DNA of 64,000 nucleotides. It comes from Prorocentrum cordatum (Eukaryota; Sar; Dinophyceae; Prorocentrales; Prorocentraceae). A model generated the notes under the pieces. That model worked only from the letters and a program-made list of their open reading frames with translations, was not told the DNA's origin and did not search any database. The stretch lies in contig CAUYUJ010014360.1 in the NCBI GenBank assembly GCA_963575745.1, positions 208,028-272,027 on the forward strand, given 5' to 3'. The position numbers and the translations under genes are program-made. Positions 22,225 through 32,640 of this stretch are shown piece after piece (position 1 is the stretch's first letter; every line of letters begins with the position of its first letter).

Positions 22225-22355
22225 GGATCGGGATAAATCGCTCCAGAGCGTTCTGGAGCGCTCTGAGAGCGTTCCGGAACGCTCTGGAGCGGCCGCGGCG
22301 CCCAATACATCCTCCAAACCCGCCGATTCTCAGAGATTTCGAGTTATCCCGATCC
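22225..22355 (+). mobile_element. Family J foldback element, copy 1
   Basis: Perfect 12-bp terminal inverted repeats GGATCGGGATAA / TTATCCCGATCC. The inside contains overlapping palindromes of GAGCGTTCCGGAACGCTC and GGCCGCGGCGCC. A copy in the opposite orientation lies at 36,111-36,226. Confidence 0.85.
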
Positions 22356-22750
22356 GATTTTGTCCCGATCTTCGCGTCGTTTTAGCCGTGCTCCCCCCCA
22401 ATTAGCCCGAGCGTCCTGACACCGCCGCACGAGAGCAAGGCCGCAGACGCCTGGCGACCTTCCCTGTGGCTTTCTCGGGGCGCCCAGGAAGTGTCCCCTG
22501 CCGGCCCCGAGGTGACACCCCTGTCGCCAGGCTGCGACGTCTGCCGTCGCGACAAATACAACGTCGCGAACAGAAACACGGCCGCGTCTCTCGACCCAAC
22601 CTGCCGCCCGATGTTTCGAACCGGACCGATTCGCGAGGGCTCTGTTTTTCGTCGTGTGTTTTGTCGGCGACCCCCGCACGTCAGGGGATCGTCGGACGAT
22701 GGGTACCAGGACCTGGGGGAGCTGAGGGGCAACGTGAGGGGGGGAAACAG
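22356..22750. other. No gene recognised
   Basis: Moderate complexity, no tandem structure. Nothing supported. Confidence 0.45.
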
Positions 22751-22908
22751 CTCAGAGGGGAAAACATCGACTTGGAATCGGCGACAGATCGCCGATAGAT
22801 GGGCGATGAGCCCCCGATATCTAATCTGCACGCTCCTGGACAGGGTGGGCTGTCGGGCCCCTATCGACGACGAATGTGCGATGAGGGGTCGAAGCGTCCC
22901 CTCCTGAG
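22751..22908 (+). mobile_element. Family F MITE-like element, copy 1
   Basis: Ends CTCAGAGGGGAAAACATCGA and, in reverse complement, CTCAGGAGGGGACGCTTCGA. The interior carries GGAATCGGCGACAGATCGCC and GCACGCTCCTGGACAGG, shared with 60,113-60,303. Confidence 0.75.
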
Positions 22909-23094
22909 ATATTAGGTGGTGACCTGGAACCCCCAAAATGTCACCGCCGAGTTTTGGGACACGGGGTCGCCACTGGGTTTTGTGACTCCTGGGCCCACCA
23001 GCGTTCGGAAAATCCTAGAAAAACCAGACGTGCCCCCAAACCGGGTGGTGACTCAAAATCGCCCCAGACTCACCGCTGGGTGTTGTCACCACCA

Positions 23095-23443
23095 CGTTTG
23101 GGGACTACGACAAAACCGCGGAGAGCCGTCGAGATCGCCGGAAGACCTCGAACCTGGAACCCCGCAGCCCACCTCCCCCTCACTCGGGGGCGCGCAAACA
23201 TGGATTAGCGATCCATGGATTAGGCGCGCGGTCGCCGAATCCATGGATCGGGGGAGGTGTTCTCACACCAACATGCGGCCGGTGCCGCCTCGCTCGGCGG
23301 CGAAAAGCCGCGCTTTCCCCTATGGAAAAGGGACCCGTCGCTAATCCACGCCCCCGCAACCCATGTTTTGCGATCGCCTGAGTTTGGGGACTACGACAAA
23401 ACGGCCGTCGAAATCGCCGGGAGACCTCGAACCTCGAACTCTG
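23095..23443 (+). mobile_element. Family A element, copy 2, between 65-bp direct repeats
   Basis: The element is 23,189-23,365. It is bracketed by two related segments (23,095-23,160 and 23,383-23,443) that share GTTTGGGGACTACGACAAAA and AGACCTCGAACCT. This could be a long target duplication or a tandem unit into which the element inserted. Confidence 0.7.
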
Positions 23444-23614
23444 GAGCCCACGCATGCAAACCCCCCTCACGTTGCCCCCGACGAGGGGCCCCGGGATCCC
23501 CCCCAAAGCGCTCTCGGGGCGAGGCGTATAGCCGCACGGAGGCACCCTGAGGCGGGGGAGCCGCCGAGAGAAACGCCGAACACGGCCGCGAAGCTCGAAC
23601 CTCGAACCCCGTGT

Positions 23615-23830
23615 GGTTGACCCAAGAGGGGGTCCAGCTGAAAGGGGGTGGTGCAATAGGTTTGGGGCAACTGCATTGCAAATGTGTTGCGCCAGAGAGT
23701 TGTATTGCATTGTACACTCAAAACTTATGCTAAGAAATCTTCCAGTAAGAAATTGAGACCCAGCTTCGCTGAATTTCTTAGCCCCCTTGCGAGAGCCAGC
23801 TTTGAAGCGTGCAATTTCTTAGCGCAGCGC
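23615..23830 (+). repeat. Left flank of compound block; inverted relative to 35.8 kb
   Basis: GTTGACCCAAGAGGGGGTCC and GGGGGTGGTGCAATAG here occur as the reverse complement at about 35,925-35,970. TAAGAAATT...AATTTCTTA arms around a CCCAGCT core (about 23,749-23,792) resemble a mini hairpin that also has a relative at 35,757-35,805. Confidence 0.65.
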
Positions 23831-23929
23831 GACGCCAGTGTGGGTGATTCCGATGAAGATTGTGCCGGTGATTGTGCCGATTGCGGCGCCGGGGGCTCTG
23901 CAGCAAACAACATACAGGAACACGTCAAG

Positions 23930-25985
23930 ATCTGGGCGAGGATCTGGATGGTGATCTGGGGGAATATCCAGGGGAACAGCCAGAGCAAAATCCCGGAGGC
24001 AATCTATGGAAATCTGTAGGAAGATCTGCGGGAAGATGCGGAGGGAGATCTGGAGAAATATCTGCAGGAACATATGGAGGGAGATCTGGGGGAGTATTTG
24101 CATGAACGCACGGGGAACAAGCTAGAGGAAGATCTCGATGAAGATATGGAGAAGGATCTGCGCGAAGATCTCGAGGAACCTCTGGAGGAAGATCTGGGAG
24201 GAAGATCTGGGGGAAGATCTGGAAGAAGATCTGGATGAAGATCTGGAGGAACATCTGGAGGATGATCTGGAGGAAGATCTGGAGAAAGATCTGGGGGAAG
24301 ATCTGGAGGAAGATCTGGAGAAAGATCTGGAGGGAGAGCTGGAGGAAGATTTGGAGGAAGATCTGGGGGAAGATCTGGAGGAAGATCTGGAGAAAGATCT
24401 GGAGGAAGAGCTGGAGGAAGATTTGGAGGAAGATCTGGACGAAGACCTGGAGGAAGATCTGGAAGAAGATCTGGAGGAAGATCTGGAGGAAGATCTGGAG
24501 GAAGATCTGGAGGAAGATCTGGAGGAAGATCTGGAGGAAGATTTGGAGGAAGATCTGGGATGAAGATTTGTGGGAAGATCTGGAGGGAAATCTGGAAGAA
24601 GATCTGGAGGAAGAGTTCTGGAGGCAGATCTGGAGGAATATTTGGAGGAAGATCTGGAGGAAGATCTGGAGGAAAATCCAGAGGAAGATCTGGAGGAAGA
24701 TGGGAGTGGATATGGGAAAAGATCTGAAACGACGATATGGGAAAATATATTGAGGAATATCTAAAAGAAGATATTGGGATTCATGAGAAGGAAGATCTGG
24801 AGAAAGATCGGACGAGATGTGTCAAGATATTGATGAGGATCTGCGGGGAGATCTAAAGGAATATCATGCAAGCTGGAGGAATATCTGGAGGAAGATCTGG
24901 GCAGATCTGGAGGAAGATCTGGAGGAAGATCTCGAGGAACCTCAGGAGGAAGATCTGGAGGAACATCTGGGGGAAGATCTGGATGAAGATCTGGAAGATG
25001 ATCTGGAGGAAGATCTGGAGGAAGATCTGGGAGGAAAATCGGGGAGGAAGATCTGAAGGAAGATCTGGGGGAAGTTCTGGGAGAAGATCTGGAGGAAGAT
25101 CTGGAGGAAGATTTGGGGGAAGATCTGGTGGAAGATCTGGAGGAAAATAAGAAGATCTGGGAGGAAGATTTGGGGGGAGATCTGGTGGAAGATCTGGAGG
25201 AAAATCTGAGGGAAAATCTGGAGGAAAATCTGGAGGATGATCTGGAGGAAAATCTGGAGGAAGATCTGGAGGAAGATCTGGAGGATAATCTGGAGGAAGA
25301 TATGGAGGAAGATCTGGAGGAAGCTGTGAAGGAAGATCTGGAGGAAGATCTGGAGGAAGATATCGAAGAACCTCTGGAGGAAGATCTGGAGGAAGATCTG
25401 GAGGAAGATCCGAGGGGAGATCTGAGAGGAGATCTGGAGGAAGATCTGGAGGAAGATCTGGAAGAAGATCCGATTGAACCCAGGGAAAACATCTGGGTGA
25501 TGATCTGGGGGGAAGATCTGAAACAAGATATGATGGAGGAAGATCTGGGAGGAATAGTTGTGATGAAGATCTGGGAGGAAGATCTGGGGGAAGATCTGGA
25601 AGAAGATCTGGATGAAAATCTGGAGGAAAATCTGGAGGATGATCTGGAGGAAGATCTGGAGAAAGATCTGGGAGAAGATCTGGAGGAAGATCTGGAGAAA
25701 GATCTGGAGGGAGAGCTGGAGGAAGATTTGGAGGAAGATCTGGAGGAAGATCTGGAGGAAGGTCCGGAGAAAGATCTGGAGGAAGAGCTGGAGGGAGATT
25801 TGGAGGAAGATCTGGACGAAGATCTGGAGGAAAATCTGGAGGAAGATCTGGAGGAAGATCTGGGAGGAAAATCTGGAGGAATATCTGGAGGAATATCTGG
25901 AGGAAGATCTGGAGGAAGATTTGGAGGAAGATCTGGGAGGAAGATTTGTGGGAAGATCTGGAGGGAAATCTGGAAGAAGTTCTGG
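23930..25985 (+). repeat. 12-bp satellite array, left (GGAGGAAGATCT)n
   Basis: About 2 kb of 12-bp units with AGATCT at the core, degenerate at the left end and regular from about 24,120. Longer variant strings recur (24,190-24,640 compared with 25,570-25,985), showing higher-order duplication near 1.39 kb. Because 12 is divisible by 3, all frames are open, giving EEDL, IWRK, RSGG or DLPP repeats. I regard these as by-products. A distinctive variant near 24,710-24,860 recurs in the right-hand array. Confidence 0.9.
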
Positions 25986-26501
25986 GGGGCCTCCTCCTTC
26001 TCCTCCTCCTCCTCCACCTTCTTCTCCTTCTCCCCCTCCTTCCCCGGAGGCCAAAAAGGCAACCCTTGTCTCGCCCCTCCCCCCTCCATGCGGAAGCCCC
26101 CCGAAAGCCAGCTGCGGGTGTCTCTAGCGGCTCTCCGCGGCGCACTTGGTAATCCCATAGCGCGGTGGTGAGAACATTTTGCGGTGAGTCTGGGGCGACG
26201 TGGAGGATGCATTAACTCTCGGATTCATTAACCAGAAGATTTATTAGCCAAGCATGGCCGCAGGGATTGCTTTGGGACAAAAAAAGTGATCTTTGGTGGG
26301 GGGATGAAAAGATTCCGATGCCGCTGACCCCCGGACCTCTCCCGGGGCGCAGTCTGATCAGAATTTCGAGGCGACTCGGGCGGAAAGACGGAGAAAATGC
26401 CCGGAGGCCCAGGAGGGCCAGCATGGCGGCGGGCCAGCGGTATCGGTTCCTTTTTCCTGCCCTGAACCTTGGGCCAGGGGCGCCTTGAGCAACGCGCAGG
26501 G
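25986..26501. other. No gene recognised
   Basis: Short TCC run near 26,000-26,040. The segment 26,160-26,205 is the reverse complement of a motif at 23,063-23,110 (CGCCCCAGACTCACCGC). Confidence 0.5.
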
Positions 26502-27180
26502 GAGGAGGAGGAGGAGGAGGAGGAGGAGGAGGAGGAGGAGGAGGAGGAGGAGGAGGAGGAGGAGGACCTTTTTCTGACCTGAGCGATATGGCGTCGCCAC
26601 CTGGCTTAGGGAATCGAGCGGTGTTCCGTGGATGTCTTCAGCGCTGGCAGGGCCAGGAGTCACCGCGCCTGGTGGTGACAGCGTCTGCGGTCGGGAACTT
26701 TAGATCCTCCTCCTCCTCCTCCTCCTGCTCCTCCCCCCTCTCACCCCTCCTCGTTCTCCCTCCTCATCCCTCCTCCCTTGATTGAATCCCTCTCTTCTCC
26801 TCCTGCATCCTTCTCTTGCTCTTCCTCCTCCCTCCTCCTCCTCCCTCCTCCTCCTCCTCATCCTCCTCCTCCTCCTCTGCAGCCCTCTTGGTCCTGTTCA
26901 CGGTCGGGAACTTTTGGATGGCGTGTCGCTCCGGCGGCCACTGCGACACGCTATCGCCCCCAAGACGATAGCGTGCCGCAACTTTCCGCGGGGCCGGAGG
27001 CCCCGAACTGCTCGGGAGGAAGTCTCTCGAAGACCACGATAGCCATAACGTTTCGCACCTCAACGCGGAGGGCCCAAACTTGAAGTGCGACACGCTATCC
27101 GAGGGTTCCCGATCGTAGGTCGCCACATGGCTTCCCAGAGGGACCACGTCCCGAGTTTCTCGAGACGTGGGATGTCTGGG
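26502..27180. repeat. GGA and TCC arrays with GCGACACGC inverted motifs
   Basis: (GGA)n at 26,502-26,573 and TCC-rich runs at about 26,704-26,730 and 26,815-26,880. Between and after them the motif CGGTCGGGAACTTT occurs twice. GGCGTGTCGC and GCGACACGC form inverted pairs (near 26,922, 26,942 and 27,089). No gene. Confidence 0.7.
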
Positions 27181-27327
27181 TCCTCCTCTTCCTCCACCTC
27201 CTCCTCCTCCTCCTCGTCCTCCTCCTCCTCCTCGTCCTCCTCCTCCTCCCCCTCCTCCTCGTCGTCCTCCTCCTCCTCGTCGTCGTCCTCCTCCTCCTCC
27301 TCCTCCTCCTGCGCCTCCTCCTCGTCG
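27181..27327 (+). repeat. (TCC)n microsatellite joined to the spliced leader
   Basis: TCC triplets with TCG variants run without a break into the spliced leader at 27,328. Confidence 0.95.
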
Positions 27328-27349
27328 TCCGTAGCCATTTTGGCTCAAG
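27328..27349 (+). other. Perfect dinoflagellate spliced leader (retroposed)
   Basis: All 22 positions match the DinoSL consensus: TCCGTAGCC followed by ATTTTGGCTCAAG. The next bases are AATGCTTC, not the GT that follows the leader in an SL RNA gene, so this is a leader already trans-spliced onto an RNA that was copied back into DNA. It stands about 90 bp upstream of the first LINE reading frame on the same strand. Confidence 0.92.
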
Positions 27350-27436
27350 AATGCTTCACCTGAGGGCTCTGCGCCCTCGTGCCGAACTGGAAGCTGCTAG
27401 TCCGCAGCAGTGCCAAGGCCTTGTGCCTGACAGCTT

Positions 27437-28525
27437 TTGCCAGTACTGCACGGGCCTCTGGCAGCCCATCTTTCGTGTGCTCCTGACGGAGCTAGTCGCT
27501 ACGACGCCGCGATGGCCCCTGCCCGGTGGCGTATCCCTGATGATGCGGAAGAAACTTGGACGAGGCAGCCCTGGATCCGAGTTCCGCCTGGGGGCGCCAA
27601 GGCTGGGCAGAATCGTGGTGCTCGGCTGTACACTGTGTGCTCTTGTGGCCATTGGACTTGGAATGATCTCCTGGCCAAGCGGCGCAATTTCTGCGTCGGG
27701 TGCCAGTCCCAGTGTCGCCCTCCCAGCTCCTCTGTCGGTGTCGGCGGCCAGATGCTTCAGTACACCGGTGCTGAGGAGCCAGGATGGGGTGATGGAGGCG
27801 GCAAGTCCAAGGGTCGCTGGCGCAAGGGTACCCAGGCGCAGCAGCTGCAGCAGGGCCCCTCTGAGGCCATTCCTCCTCAAGCTCTCGCGGCTGTCAAGGA
27901 GGCTGCGTCGCACCTCGCGCCCGACCTGGCCCAGAAGCTGCTCGCTCAGTTCGTGCCCAAGCCGCCGCCCCAGCCCCAAGCGACGCCTCAGGCAGTGGCA
28001 GCGTGCCTCGCAGGCCAAGAAGGCTTCCCAGGAGAAGCTTGACAAGGCCCTGGCGCGCCGCGCGGCGCTGGACAAGGAGGTCAGCGACCTTGACAAGCAC
28101 CTTGATGAGCTCATGGCAAGGGACCTGGAGAACGCTGACATACTTGAGCAAGCCACTCGTAAGCTTGCCGTCGGAGTTCTTAAGCCTGCTGAGCCCACTT
28201 CCAGCAAGAACGCCATTTCCCTCGATGCCCTCTTCAAGGACTCCGCTGATGAGATCAAGCTCGACCTTGGTGAAGAGCTCGACGTCTCGGGGCCAGCCTT
28301 CTCGGCCGAGGACCGCGAGGGATTTGAAAAGTCCAAGCTCGAGCAGTCGCAGCAGGTCAAGACCCTCTTGCACGGAGCGCTTCCTTCCCTGCGGCCCACG
28401 GGGTTGGAGCAATCGCCCTGCGGTGACCCTTGTGGATCAGGCGGCGAGCCCGTTTTGCTAGATTCGCAGGACGATGAGAGTCAGGGGCCTGGGCCTGGCC
28501 CTGACAGCGACTCCGTCTCTCAGCG
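27437..28525 (+). pseudogene. LINE 1 ORF1-like region
   Basis: The first half (27,437-about 27,990) reads RWRIPDDAEETWTRQPWIRV, then a Cys cluster (TVCSCGHWTW...NFCVGCQSQC) that looks zinc-binding. After a frame change the text is highly charged and helical (SQEKLDKALARRAALDKEVS, DLDKHLDELMARDLENAD), a likely coiled coil of about 60 residues. A region rich in Glu and Ser then leads to the endonuclease. In LINEs such segments bind RNA and multimerise; that role is inferred. The Met at 27,437 is the first in the frame but may not be the true start, since the SL lies about 90 bp upstream. Confidence 0.6.
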
Positions 28526-28527
28526 CT

Positions 28528-29200
28528 CTTTGTCCATTGTCTACTCCAACATCAGTGCGTGGGGCCCCACTGCTTGCAGGTGGGTTGCAGGATGTTCGGC
28601 TGATATCATCATTTTTTGTCGAGCACAGGATGCGCGGCTCCAAGTACCAGGCGATGGCCAAGAAGCTACACAAGCTGGGCTGGAAGGTTGTGGCTCAGGC
28701 CGCTGAGCCCACGCTTGCGGATGATGCATCGTCAGGTGTTCTTGTTGCTGCTCGCTCTCATCTTGGGCTCTCGCAATTGACATGCGAGGCGGGTGAATGG
28801 ACTACTGCTGGTACGGCTCGGTGGTTGTTGTGCACTCTGAGGCTGAGGAAGGTTTCCCTGGCCATCTCCCCAGTCTACCTGGTCACGGGGGGCGAGCTCA
28901 GCGGTCAGAACCTCGAGCTGCTGGCGGACCTCGGCGCCCATCTGAGCGCGGCAGGTGCTCCCGCCTTTATGGTGGGCGACTGGCAGGTTGACCAGAGTGT
29001 TCTCGAGGAGTCAGGTTGGCTGGAGCCTCTCGGCCTTGTCCCTGTTCCTATGCCTGGTGTTTCGGTTGCGTGTTCAGGGGTCTCCACCAGTCGGATCGAT
29101 TACGCGTTGGTCTCTGCTAGCTTCTCTAGCGCCGCCCAGTTTAGGTCGCTTGTTCCAGTGCCTTGGGGCACCCACGCCGCTTTGGAGTTTCAGGTCTCGG
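28528..29200 (+). pseudogene. LINE 1 APE-type endonuclease domain
   Basis: Recognisable endonuclease/exonuclease/phosphatase landmarks in order: SIVYSNISAWG (first Asn motif), VEHRM (Glu motif, after a frameshift at about 28,570), SLAISPVYL, FMVGDWQ (usually GDxN) and SRIDYALVS. The end reads WGTHAALEF where the family normally has Ser-Asp-His. In the element this domain would nick target DNA to prime reverse transcription. The GDWQ and THA changes, if not read errors, would remove catalytic residues, so activity is doubtful even without the frameshift. Confidence 0.8.
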
Positions 29201-30125
29201 CTTCTCCCAGGGCCACCATGGTTTGGAAGGCCATGCGACCTAAGCCCCTTCCTGTCAAAGGCATTGCTGCCCCTGTTGAAGCCTGGCCGCACTTCTTGGT
29301 GCAGGCTCAGCTGCTGCAGCGTAAGCGGCCAGGCTTCTTCAAGGCCAACTATGCCGCTGCCAGTCTCCTCAAGCTCGAGCATGACAACATCCTGGTCTCC
29401 CTCGACTTAGGGGCCCAGCGGTCTACCTGGATTGTTGCTCTGGAGCCTGAGGCTTTCTCGAAGCTTGGCTTGGCCCAGGACCAGGTGTTCCAGTATATTG
29501 GTCGTTGCCAGGAGCCCAGGCTGCGCTTGGCGCCCCTCGCGGCCGCCCAGGTTGAGGGGCCTTGCCAGGCTGATCGTGGCGCCCGATTCTGGCAAGCTGC
29601 TTTTGTCATGCTCAAGCTGCTGCTCAAGCTTGTCCCACAGGACTCCATTGAGGATATCCCGCCGCAGCCTGATCGTAAGCATGCAGCTCAGTTTCGTGCC
29701 ACTGTGGCTTGGCTTTCTCAGCAGGTGCCCCCCTCCCCGTCTGACCCTTCCGATGCTGGTCAGTGTGGCACCTTTAGCTTGTGGAAGAATCGTTTTCAAC
29801 ATATTTCAGATACGCCTTTCGACGGGTTGCACGACTTGCTAGCTGAGCTCCAGCAGGTGTCTGAAAAATCCCACCGTGACGCTCTTCAGGCTCAGAAGGC
29901 CTCGTGGAAGGCCTGGCTCCAGGGTGCGCTTTTCAGGTCTGCGGGGCCGGCTCGCCGGTTGTTAAAGCCACCCCTGGGGACCTCTGGCGGCCGAAAAGAT
30001 CGGCGGGGAAGGGCCCTGCTCTGCCTTGGATCAGCTCTTAGATTTTGAAGCGGCCGCTTGGACGGCCATCTGGCAACAGCACGATAAGCGCGAAGCGCGA
30101 GCTGCGTTAGCTGCCCTGCGTAAGA
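29201..30125 (+). pseudogene. LINE 1 linker between endonuclease and RT
   Basis: One frame is open to a stop at 30,046-30,048, with helical text (HDLLAELQQVSEKSHRDALQ). The protein-like text then continues in two other frames: KATPGDLWRPKRSAGKGPAL, then DFEAAAWTAIWQQHDKREAR. This shows indels at about 29,965 and 30,020. The last phrase is the usual run-in to a reverse transcriptase in this type of element. Confidence 0.65.
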
Positions 30126-31050
30126 GTGCTCGGTCGTCCGAAGCGTCTGCCACCCATCGACCTGGGCACCCTTAGTCGTGCGCTCAAGTCGATGCCTGAC
30201 TCCAGGGGTCAGGGTTTGGATTTTATCGAGCCGCGCTTAATTGAGGAGGCTAGTGATGAGGCCAAGATCCACCTCATAAAGCTTCTCGAGTCCATTGAGG
30301 AGCAGTGCACTTTGCCTTTCCAGCAGCTCTTTGTCTTGATTGCCCTCATTCCGAAGCCTGGCGGGGGAAAAAGGCCCATAGCGCTGCTTGGCTTTGTTTA
30401 CACGCTTCTGTTGCGCATCAGGAAGCCTTTCATCGCGGCTTGGGACCGTGGGGCGCATGGGCCCTGGGGCCAGACCGTCGGGGGCTCGGCTGATGTTGCT
30501 GGTTGGCTTGACGGGCTTGAAACGGAACTTGCCCTCCACAGCGGTTTCCAGGTCGGGGGCCTTTTGCTTGATATGAAGAAATATTATGACCAAGTCTGTC
30601 TTCAGGACTTGGTGGAAGCTGCTTGCGAATTAGATTGCCCACTCCGTCTGTTGGCCCTGGCCATCGATATTTATATGGGGGTTCGGCATTTGTCGTTGGA
30701 GGGGGCTGTCCATCTGTCCATCCTGGGATCCTGGCTCATGGGGGCATGTTGGCTGGATGTGGCCAGGCTACCTCCCTTGCGCGTGCTCATTTGCACCAAC
30801 CCCTTGCAGGAGCCAATGGATCGGTCGGTGGCCTTCGGCTGCGGGAGTGGGTTGATGATATAGCAGCTTGTCTTTTCGGCGCGCATTCTTCCATCGTTGC
30901 TGCCTTTCCCATCCTGCTCCGAGCCCTCCTCACTGGCCTTAGGGGGCGCCGCTGTGAGTTGTCCCTGGATAAGTCCCATCTGCATGCGTCCGCGCCAGGC
31001 CTTCGGGCTGAGCTTTCCAGGGTTGCCGTCCGTGAGGGCTGCGAGTTCTC
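30126..31050 (+). pseudogene. LINE 1 reverse transcriptase domain
   Basis: Starts with LPPIDLGTLSRALKSMPDSR then QGLDFIEPRLI. The RT finger motif is LIPKPGGGKRPIALL, motif A is GLLLDMKKYYDQV, motif B is MLAGCGQATSLAR, and motif C is REWVDDIAACLF, a VDD in place of the usual [FY]xDD. A frameshift at about 30,725 lies between motifs A and B. The enzyme would copy the element RNA at the nicked target. The thumb and connection region runs on to about 32,100 in the second frame and contains a 22-bp GT run at 31,319-31,340 read as VCVCVC. Confidence 0.88.
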
Positions 31051-32147
31051 GGTGGCTCTGGCTGCCAGGGACTTGGGGCGCGACGCCGCTCTGGGCGCCA
31101 GGGGGGCTGTGGCCGTCAGGAAGACCCGCTTTTCCAAGGGGCGGGATGCCACTAGTAAGATTTTTGTGTTTGGGCGCACGTGCAAGCAAGCCAGTAAATT
31201 GTTCTATCCTAATGCTTATGCGAAGGCCATGTGGGCGCCAGAGATTCACGGTGTCTCTCCCTCCATGCTCAAAGGCCTTCGCAGCATGGCGCGTGCTGCC
31301 AGCAAAACCCCTCAGCGAGGTGTGTGTGTGTGTGTGTGTGCCACTACCGCTATCCGTCTCACTTACGGCTATGGCCAGGACCCCCTCCAGGTGTACGTCC
31401 GTCGCGTCGTCAAGTCGTGGTTTGCTCGTCTGGCGGGGCGCCCAGGTCCCCTCCGTCGCCTGGCCCGACACTGGGCGGCCTCTTTGGCCAGGGTCCGAAA
31501 AGGGTGGGCCTGGGTCCGTGGCCCGATGGCGGCTTTTCAAGCCACGATTTTGGCGGTAGGACGGCAGTGCCCCTCACCTTTCACTCTCATCGCGCCTTGC
31601 GGTGACGAGTGGCAGATGATGGTGGACGGGCACGGCCCTCTAGGCCCTCTTCTTGAGGCTTTTGACGAATCGATTGACACGCTTCAGTGGCGCCAGGCTT
31701 CTGAGCACTTGGATGGCGCTGGAATCCAGGGGCCTGTCTCTCTTCATCATGTCTGGGACCATGTTGCCTCCCTCGAGAAGGACGGGCGTCGGGACCTCGC
31801 GGCTATGAGTCGGCTCTTGGTCTCTGGAGGCTACTGGGCTGAGGAGAGCAGACACACGGCCCAGTTGGCTCCTGATCCTATTTGCCGGCGTTGCCAGCGT
31901 GACCCCGAGACCTCCTGCCACAGGTTTTGGGAGTGCATGTGGAATGCTTCGTCGCAGGTCCAGGAGATAGTTGACTCTCAGCACCTTAGGCGCGGCGCCC
32001 AGCAGGAGGCTTTCCAGTGCCCGTGCTTCTGGATGCGAGGACTTATTCCCCTTTCTTGGTTCAACCTCCCTCCTGTTCCTGGTTCCAGGGACCTCCAGGG
32101 GCGGCGTTGTCCTGGGGCCTTGTCTCCAGGCTGTCTGCCAGGAGGCC
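31051..32147 (+). pseudogene. LINE 1 thumb/connection region
   Basis: A continuous frame with text such as DSIDTLQWRQASEHLDGAG and ICRRCQRDPETSCHRFWEC, the latter a CxxC...C...H...C cluster that many LINEs carry between RT and RNase H and that may bind zinc. Basic patches (VRRVVKSWFARLAGRPGPLR) precede it. The frame is unbroken over more than 1 kb, apart from the in-frame GT microsatellite. Confidence 0.65.
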
Positions 32148-32640
32148 TCTACGCCACTGACGGCACGGGTGGCCAGTTTGCCAAGTTTCCTGTCCTCCGA
32201 CGAGTTGCCTTTGCCTTTGTGCGGCTCCGTCCTAGCGATGATTTTGACTGGGATTGTGGAGTCACAGGTGTACTCGACTCGGTTCGACAGACGGTCCCAC
32301 GTGCAGAGCTTGCGGCCATTGTTGAGTGTCTTCGATGCGTTGACCCTGCCCAAGATCTGCGCGTGGTCACCGACCATGCCAATATTGTCAAAAAGGTTTC
32401 CTGGCTGGCCGAGCGGCCTCTGCGGGGCTGGCTAATTTTGATTGGTGGGAATTCTGGCAGCTCCTCTCGGAGCGATCTGGGGACTTCCAAGTGTTTCATG
32501 TTCCCAGCCACCTGCTGGAGGATGCCCAAAAGCTCGCCCGTTTTGGCGACTCTGTAGACTGGGACCATGTTGTGCTCAACTCTGTCGCTGATGAGCTCGC
32601 TGACCTGCGTGCTCTTGAATGCCAGGTTCCTAATGGAGTT
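32148..32640 (+). pseudogene. LINE 1 RNase H domain
   Basis: The four acidic landmarks of RNase H appear in order: LYATDGTGGQF (first Asp), VPRAELAAIVECL (Glu), LRVVTDHANIVKK (second Asp). After a frameshift at about 32,440 come FHVPSHLLEDAQ and VLNSVADELADLRAL (His and last Asp). It would remove RNA from the RNA:DNA hybrid. The domain is complete by motif but split across two frames. Confidence 0.82.

Noticed and set aside
24138-26171. EEDL or DLPP repeat proteins of 140-480 residues over the satellite arrays
   Set aside because: The 12-bp unit is a multiple of three, so all six frames are open by construction. There is no codon bias, start context or unique domain.
26483-26500. Possible fifth spliced-leader relic (minus, CCCTGCGC-GTTGCTCAAG) next to GGA triplets
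   Set aside because: Needs a three-base deletion and several changes to fit. Too weak, although its position beside a TCC array fits the pattern.
27328-27349. SL RNA gene
   Set aside because: The leader is followed by AATGC and not by the GT donor and intron-like part of an SL RNA gene, and no Sm-site-like stretch follows. It is a retroposed leader.
28474-30048. Calling the 524-codon frame as a complete single gene
   Set aside because: Its N-terminal part is out of frame with the endonuclease start motif, and its C-terminal end runs into a frameshift. It is one segment of a broken LINE polyprotein.
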